NCBI GenBank assembly: GCA_963757945.1
Contig: CAVWTN010000001.1
Span: 806,001-870,000, forward strand
Direction: 5' to 3'
Source of the DNA: CAVWTN01 sp963757945
GTDB taxonomy: Bacteria; Vulcanimicrobiota; Vulcanimicrobiia; Vulcanimicrobiales; Vulcanimicrobiaceae
DNA: 64,000 nucleotides
The position numbers and the translations under genes were made by a program. Positions 58,858-64,000 of the stretch are shown piece by piece (within the stretch, counting starts at the first letter, position 1; each line of letters opens with the position of its first letter). A model generated the notes under the pieces. The model saw only the letters and a list, made by a program, of their open reading frames with translations, had not been told where the DNA came from and did no database searches.

Positions 58858-59997
58858 ATGACCATATTCGACTTGCCGACGCTCGACCCGACAGACGCAC
58901 TGACTCAGGTGCAGGCGACGCTCGCGGCCCACCCCCTCCTTGCCCGCATTTATGACAACGATTTCATCGCGGCTCTCATCCGAAGACGCGCCGCGCACGA
59001 CAACACTCTTCTACTTCGTCTAGTACAGCCCCGCGACGAAATGAACGTCGAGTACTGGAACGAGGTCGTCGACGACTTGGTCGCGCTCGATGCTGTCGGC
59101 GGCTTCGACGCGTTCCGCGCCAAATTCCGTAAGCTGGACGGGCCGTCCCTTGACTCCGCGCGAACCGAACTATTTTTCGCGGCCTGGCTCAAGCACAACG
59201 GGGTCGACCTAGTGCTTGAACCACCCGTAGGCCAGCGGCATTGCGAGTTCGTAGCGGAGACGAAGCCGCAGACGTGGTGGGAGATCAAGACGCCGCTCGA
59301 CATTGAGGAGCTGCGATCCGATGCAGCCGTCCAGTTAGATGTCCAGCGGCGCCTTCGTTCGGTCAAGGAGCCGTACGTTCTGAACCTGCGCCGCTACGAC
59401 CTGACGCTGCAGCGCGTGCCCGCGGCTGTCAAGGCGATCAAGCGCGACATTCGCGCCCACCATCTCGGTGGCGAATCGCTGCCGCACGACTTCGAATCAG
59501 ATGGCCTCGTCGTCAGTGCCGGAGCAACAACGAAGCGCTCGACGGGCTACCTCGGGACGATGCTGAGCAAACCGCGAGTCTTTGGGAACGAGAACAGCGA
59601 CCGAGTGGTCCGCCGCATCGTCGACGCGGCGGACCAGATTCCGGCGGAAGGCGGCGGCGTTATTGTGATCGACCGGTCGTCGTCCGATTGGATCCAGCAC
59701 GAGGACGTCGAGGACGCTTGTTACGGCGAGGAGCGGATGCGTACGCTGAACGGCCGGTTGCTCGCCTGTCGGCTTCCCGGTGTATTCGACAACCCCTCGA
59801 AGGCCCGCATCAGCGCCGTCATATCGTATACGCGCCGCTGGCGCGACGACTCCGGCACGTTGATGACGGTTCTGCACAATCCAAACGCGTCGAAGCCGCT
59901 GCCGCCCGATGCGCTGCGGTTCAAGGCCGTACGGCAGACCCGCCGCGAGACCGAGGGCCACCTCTTCCGGCTGGTGACATCGTCGGCCGAGGTCTAA
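58858..59997 (+). CDS. PD-(D/E)XK-type nuclease-like protein
   Basis: 379 residues. Residues 100-145 carry a restriction-like core: E104 in SARTELFFAAWLKHNGVDLV, acidic E130 in RHCEFVAETKP and the E142-x-K144 pair in TWWEIKTPLD, fitting E...(D/E)-x12-ExK. The C-terminal domain contains a GGGVIVIDRSSSDW strand and helices. No HTH or methylase partner is evident. It is convergent with the helicase gene on the other strand and both belong to the nuclease-rich island. Activity inferred from motif spacing only. Confidence 0.7.
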   Translation: MTIFDLPTLDPTDALTQVQATLAAHPLLARIYDNDFIAALIRRRAAHDNTLLLRLVQPRDEMNVEYWNEVVDDLVALDAVGGFDAFRAKFRKLDGPSLDSARTELFFAAWLKHNGVDLVLEPPVGQRHCEFVAETKPQTWWEIKTPLDIEELRSDAAVQLDVQRRLRSVKEPYVLNLRRYDLTLQRVPAAVKAIKRDIRAHHLGGESLPHDFESDGLVVSAGATTKRSTGYLGTMLSKPRVFGNENSDRVVRRIVDAADQIPAEGGGVIVIDRSSSDWIQHEDVEDACYGEERMRTLNGRLLACRLPGVFDNPSKARISAVISYTRRWRDDSGTLMTVLHNPNASKPLPPDALRFKAVRQTRRETEGHLFRLVTSSAEV

Positions 59998-60344
59998 GCT
60001 TCAGCAAGGTCCGCGCCACTGCGCCGTTGCAGCCATGGCCGCGCGCCGTATGGAGCGTAAATTGTTTTCTAGCGACTACCGACGGCATCAGTTTGCCGAT
60101 GAAACGGCCATACAACGCAGCGTAGCCGGCGACAAGGATCATGGCTAGGGGTGCGGCGCGCCAGGGCCATCAGATTCCGCCGGGGGCTTCGGTCCCAATA
60201 AGGCGCCCTCGTGTTCCCGAAAGCTATTCGCCAAGCCGAGGCTAACAATCCGGAGCACCTAGCGGCGTAGAAGACATTGCTGTTCCCGGCGAAATATCAT
60301 CGGGGATCGCGATGCGTGCTCCCGTTCAGGCTGTTGCCGAACCT
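59998..60344. other. 347-base interval between convergent genes
   Basis: No gene seen. It separates the nuclease-like gene and the 3' end of the helicase and presumably holds their terminators; no clear hairpin with a T-run was found. Confidence 0.35.
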
Positions 60345-61985
60345 TCATCTATCTTCCACGCTTACACGCCCACCTCCGAGCCAAATGCCGCCAAATGCTC
60401 CAGACGCAAGAGCCAGCGCGGCACCTCGGGCGAAGGGGCGCAGGTCTCGATCAGTCACTTCTGCCACGTCATCGCGAACAAACACGAAGACCAACTCGTC
60501 CTTTGCCGGCTCCGCACCGAATGGAGCAGCCAAAATCACATGTGGGACTGTTGCCTGAATGGGCGGCCGAAAGCGGCCCCAAAAGGCTCGATACGAAGCT
60601 TCGCTTCCCCGAATCGCCATCAGCACGGCTGCCTCATGCTCATCTAGCCATTCCCTCATCGCCGACGCGCGGCGTTCGAGCTCCAGCGGGAATAGCGCGG
60701 CAACGCTAACAGCGGTCGAGCGCGAATCGAGCCCTTCGCGAACAAGGAGGGCGGAGAACACGGTCGGCGTGCCGCTAATGAGGAGCGCTGCTCCGGAGAT
60801 TGTTAGATATTTCTCGCCCTGAATAGCACGCCTCACCGCCTCGTATCCCCATGCAGCACGCGTGCGGATTCCCTCCTCGAGGAAGGCGAATGTTTTCGCC
60901 TCGTCGACGAGAACACCAAGCGGCGCACCGCTGAGCCACAGACGTATCACTTCTGCAGGCCTATCGACCATGCTCGCAGAGGGCGGCGCGAAGCTTGGGA
61001 ATTGTAGCAATGCCTCCGCGACGTCTGCAAGTAGCCGAAGTTCTCGCTCCCCGACGGCGTTTGCATCGATGGCCGCCTCGATCTCGACGATGGCTGGCGA
61101 AAGTGAATCGACAAGTGCAGAGAAGCGCGGCGACAGGCGCGGCGAGACTCCTGAAAGATACGCCGACTGGCGCAGTTCGGCAGGGAAGCGGCGGACCATC
61201 GTTCGGGCACGGGCTTCGAGCGTAACGGTGACAAAACGCCTTAGGCTCTCGGCCTTTCGCTCCAAGGTGCGTCGGAACAGAGAACCTCGAAGGGCCCGAT
61301 CGAGCAGCCCGGCAACATCTTCCTCATCGGTGCCTGCGCCTTGGAGCAAGGCGTTGATTGCTAAGTCGAGGTCATCAACCGATGGCTCGAACTGGGACTC
61401 ATCGTCTCCAGCCAATGGCTCGTTGTTCATCGTGCAATCGATGTTTGCGTGCTGCGTGAGGAACTCGAGGCGATCGTCGGTAAATCCTCCGAGCCTTTCC
61501 AGCAGGCGTAGGATCAGCGTGACAAGTCCGCTTTCGAGCTGGCGGTTTGCTACCTCACGGCGGAGCGCTAACCAATCGATTTCGTTCTGCCTTGCCACCT
61601 CTGATCTCATGCCGGTAGAAAATATGGCCTTACCGACCAGATCGACGAATGCCCGGCCAGCGCGCCCGACAACGTTCTGAAACTCTTCAGCCGAGATTCT
61701 ATGCCGGACTCCGCTCCTATCCGTACGATATAGCGATTCAAACAGTACCGCCGACGCGTTCACGTTGAGCCCCTGCGCGACCGTGGGCGAGGCAATCGTG
61801 AGCGATGCTTGTTTGTCGCGCATGATTCGCTCCACGATCGAACGCACGGGAGCGGGCAACTTTCCGTGATGCAGTGCTATACCACGCAAGATTGCTTTGG
61901 TCACACGATGTTCTGGTCCGAGCCACTCGTACAGAGCCGCCAGCTCAGACGGCAGCACGGAAGCTTTCAGCTCGAATGAGACCAC
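60345..61985 (-). pseudogene. Ski2-like helicase, 3' part (split by IS copy 2)
   Basis: From the IS boundary the frame gives VLPSELAALYEWLG, then helicase motifs: GIALHHGKLPAPVRSIVERI, motif V LTIASPTVAQGLNVNASAVL and motif VI EEFQNVVGRAGRAFVD. A C-terminal region of about 400 residues with no recognised domain follows, ending IWLGGGRVSVEDR. The first nine codons (MVSFELKAS) come from the IS, so the present ORF lacks motifs I-III. In the restored gene it joins in frame to the upstream part. Helicases of this type occur in repair and in several defence systems. Confidence 0.85.
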
Positions 61986-62042
61986 GCGCTGCGCGTGATT
62001 TAGTGTGCGGCGCCTTGAGTTTAGTGGCGCTTGATTCGATTG

Positions 62043-63209
62043 TCAAGCGCTGAGTTCAAGTGGCTTGATCGTTGCTGCAATCTCCGCTGAGTTGCTGTAG
62101 TCGCGAGACTGGATCTGCGACGGTTGTGGCGTGTCGCTTGCGGTTTCTTTGGGGCGATTGATGTATGATGCGGTTGGAAGTTGCGGAACTCTCGGAGCGC
62201 CGCGAACGAATCGCTCGGGATGCTTGGCATACGCCGCGTCCAGCACGACCTGGCGCTGCCGTAGGATCGCGCCTGCGCGGCCATGATGGACGTCTGACGG
62301 CGATACGAGCGCGAGCGAGCTGTGGCGATGCTGCGTGTTGTACCACTGCACGAAGGTGCGGCAGAAGACGCGCGCCTCAGCGAGATTAGCAAACGTCTTT
62401 GGGAATTCCGGCTGATACTTGACGGTCTTGAACAGCGACTCGATGTGCGGGTTATCATCGCTGACGTGAGGCCGAGAATGACTCTTGGTCACGCCTAGAT
62501 CGGCAAGGAGGAAGGCGACGGGTTTCGAGGCCATCGAGCTGCCGTTATCAGAATGCACCGTCAGCTTTGCCGGGTCGACGCCTTCCTTGCGGATCGTTTC
62601 CGACAGCAGAATGCGAGCCAGCTCGGAGCTTTCGCGATCGGCGACCATCCAACCCACGACGAAGCGGCTGTAGATATCGACGATCACGTAGAGATAGAAA
62701 TAGCTCCATTTCCGCGGCCCGTGCAGCTTGGTGATGTCCCAGGCAAACACCTGACGCGGCGCCGTCGCGCAGAGCTCAGGCTTTACGCGTGCAGGCCGCG
62801 TTGCCTGATCGCGCCGTTCGCCGACCTCGCCGACGCTGTGGAGAACCCGATACATCGTCGCCATCGAGCAGGGATAGGTCCCCTCGTCCATGAGCGTCGC
62901 GTGGATGTGCGGTACGCTGCGATCTACGAAGCGCGGCTGATGAATCGCATCCAAGACGATCTGACGTTCCTCCATGCTCAGCGCCAACGATGACGGACGG
63001 CGCGTGCGGGTATCGCTGCGTTCGCTTCGCGTGAGTTGCCGTATTTGATACCGCCGCTGTTGCCGCGAGGGCCGCGAGGAAGGGTTCACTCGTTCAGGCG
63101 GATCCTCGAGCGCTGGAGGCTCAAGCACGTGACGACGCCGAAAGCTCGCTCGCGCGTGCCCAACGTGCCGGCAAGCTTCGCGTTCGCCAAGCTCGGCCGC
63201 GAGATCCAT
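62043..63209 (-). CDS. IS3-family transposase OrfB, copy 2
   Basis: 388 residues, translation the same as the OrfB of copy 1 (DDE core intact: WDIT, HSDNG, HIESLFK). Coupled to OrfA by the same TAATG overlap. Apparently functional. Confidence 0.93.
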   Translation of the reverse strand: MDLAAELGEREACRHVGHARASFRRRHVLEPPALEDPPERVNPSSRPSRQQRRYQIRQLTRSERSDTRTRRPSSLALSMEERQIVLDAIHQPRFVDRSVPHIHATLMDEGTYPCSMATMYRVLHSVGEVGERRDQATRPARVKPELCATAPRQVFAWDITKLHGPRKWSYFYLYVIVDIYSRFVVGWMVADRESSELARILLSETIRKEGVDPAKLTVHSDNGSSMASKPVAFLLADLGVTKSHSRPHVSDDNPHIESLFKTVKYQPEFPKTFANLAEARVFCRTFVQWYNTQHRHSSLALVSPSDVHHGRAGAILRQRQVVLDAAYAKHPERFVRGAPRVPQLPTASYINRPKETASDTPQPSQIQSRDYSNSAEIAATIKPLELSA

Positions 63210-63610
63210 TACGATTTTCTCGACGGCGGCAAGTCCGTCTGTTCCGCGCTCTCGCCGACTACGGACCGCAAGAGCGCGTATGCTTTTCCCTGGATGTCAA
63301 TCACCCGTTCAGCCTTGGCCAGGCGCTCCGCCAAGGTGGCGTTCTCCTTGCGCAGGCGCGTGTTCTCCACGCCTTGCGGATCGGGCTTACGCCCCCGCTT
63401 GGCGTCGAGCGGCGCTCCGGCGGCGCGCTGCTTACGCCAGTGGAAGAGATGCGATGAGTAGATGCGCTCCCGGCGGCAGATCGCCGCTCGCTCGATCGCC
63501 GAGGCGCGGTCGTACTCCTCGAGAATGCGGGCCTTCTCGGCCGCAGAAAACCGCCGGCGCGCTGCCTTGGCGGGAACCTCCGGGTCCGGAGATTCGTGGT
63601 TCCTTTGCAT
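63209..63610 (-). CDS. IS3-family transposase OrfA, copy 2
   Basis: 133 residues, translation the same as OrfA of copy 1, with the HTH and coiled-coil regions intact. Confidence 0.9.
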   Translation of the reverse strand: MQRNHESPDPEVPAKAARRRFSAAEKARILEEYDRASAIERAAICRRERIYSSHLFHWRKQRAAGAPLDAKRGRKPDPQGVENTRLRKENATLAERLAKAERVIDIQGKAYALLRSVVGESAEQTDLPPSRKS

Positions 63611-63680
63611 GCGTGAGACCTTTCACGCCCTCACTAATTATGTCCGTTCGGATGGCCTCACGCGAAACTGAAACAGAGGG

Positions 63681-64000
63681 GCACCAGGGCCTCATTGAAG
63701 GCCGGGAAACGAAGAACCCCTTGCCGTTCAAGCTTCAGCGCTAGTTCACCGAGGGGCTCTACAGAGGTACGGCTTGGGCAGAAAATCAGAACTGATTCGC
63801 CGAGTTCGATCAACCGAAACGCCGCAGCGAGCAGAAGGTCGTGATTCTCCTGCGGGAATGGCGCTCGCCGGCGGCCAGTCGGCGCGACACTATCGACTAA
63901 GTGTTCGATGTATGGTCGCTCGTCATCCACTTCGAGGTCGATCCTTGCGTGATCTCTTCGCCAGCGGATCGTTCCCCACGACGTCTTGGACGGTCGCCAG
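63681..64000 (-). pseudogene. Ski2-like helicase, middle part (runs off right edge)
   Basis: The minus-strand frame enters from the right edge as WRPSKTSWGTIRWRR, then ENHDLLLAAAFRLIELGES and motif IV VLIFCPSRTS, and reaches the IS at FNEALV. Joining this to the sequence after 61954 (dropping the IS and one GCAC) gives FNEALVLPSELAAL without a break. The N-terminal ATPase motifs should lie beyond the window. Confidence 0.85.

Larger units (their letters stand above)
61959..63680 (-). mobile_element. IS3-family insertion sequence, copy 2 (1,722 bp)
   Basis: Same length, orientation and encoded proteins as copy 1, offset by exactly 7,928 bases. Flanked by its own target duplication GCAC (61955-61958 and 63681-63684), which differs from the CAGC of copy 1, so it arrived independently rather than as one end of a composite transposon. 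It interrupts the helicase gene. Confidence 0.93.

Noticed and set aside
54031..63680. Composite transposon formed by the two IS copies
   Set aside because: Each copy has its own, different 4-bp target duplication directly at its ends, so they inserted separately.
1..64000. CRISPR array
   Set aside because: No regularly spaced direct repeats of CRISPR type and no cas genes were seen anywhere in the window.

Overview
The window is 64 kb of high-GC chromosomal DNA from a soil-type bacterium. Exported lipoproteins have Cys-Gly-Gly-rich lipobox starts followed by Thr-Pro linkers. Phosphoketolase sits beside a PMA1-like proton pump, and there is a PQQ-dependent alcohol oxidation locus. These features would fit a poorly cultured lineage such as Eremiobacterota/WPS-2, but no rRNA or other marker gene is present, so the placement is a weak guess. 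No rRNA, tRNA or CRISPR array was recognised.

Region by region. Bases 1-2143 hold the 5' part of glucose-6-phosphate dehydrogenase (minus strand), a tiny coupled ORF and a LuxR-type regulator. Bases 2257-3633 encode an exported PAP2-type phosphatase. Bases 3683-11682 form an alcohol oxidation locus. A minus-strand operon (aldehyde dehydrogenase, PQQ dehydrogenase with the lanthanide-type Asp, cytochrome c, two small exported proteins) diverges from three translationally coupled regulatory genes (NarL-type response regulator, FIST sensor protein, hybrid histidine kinase). The divergent promoter region carries 14-bp direct repeats. Bases 11927-22521 hold a DedA protein, a DUF488 protein, an FTR1 iron permease with a DtxR-like box upstream, a lipoprotein with a caspase-like signature, a solo ketoacyl synthase, a pRiA4b ORF-3-like protein and a ThiH-like radical SAM enzyme. 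Broken copies of the FTR1 and ThiH genes lie elsewhere in the window.

Bases 22609-28217 are accessory: a HigBA-type toxin-antitoxin pair, integrase fragments, a CAP-domain lipoprotein with a structured leader, and dispersed repeats shared with the 57.5-kb region. Bases 28218-47456 are mostly housekeeping and carbon metabolism: DUF5069, DUF5996, a HAD-fold protein lacking its catalytic Asp, a Crp/Fnr regulator, a three-gene sugar operon (glucose dehydrogenase, glucosidase, GMC oxidoreductase), a proton-pumping P-type ATPase, phosphoketolase, an FtsH protease and an alpha/beta hydrolase.

Bases 48606-64000 look like a defence island of lower GC with many nucleases. It holds a HEPN-motif protein; an operon of a (probably Mrr-like) NACHT NTPase coupled to a PIN-like (DUF4935) nuclease; a second PIN-like gene; a GIY-YIG nuclease; a PD-(D/E)XK nuclease; and a Ski2-like helicase that runs off the right edge. 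Two same-orientation copies of a 1,722-bp IS3-family element, with no difference noticed between them, have inserted here, each flanked by its own 4-bp target duplication. One cuts the 3' end of the first PIN gene, the other splits the helicase gene. Removing each IS and one target duplicate restores an open frame in both. The NACHT-PIN pair is the best candidate in the window for an undescribed system.
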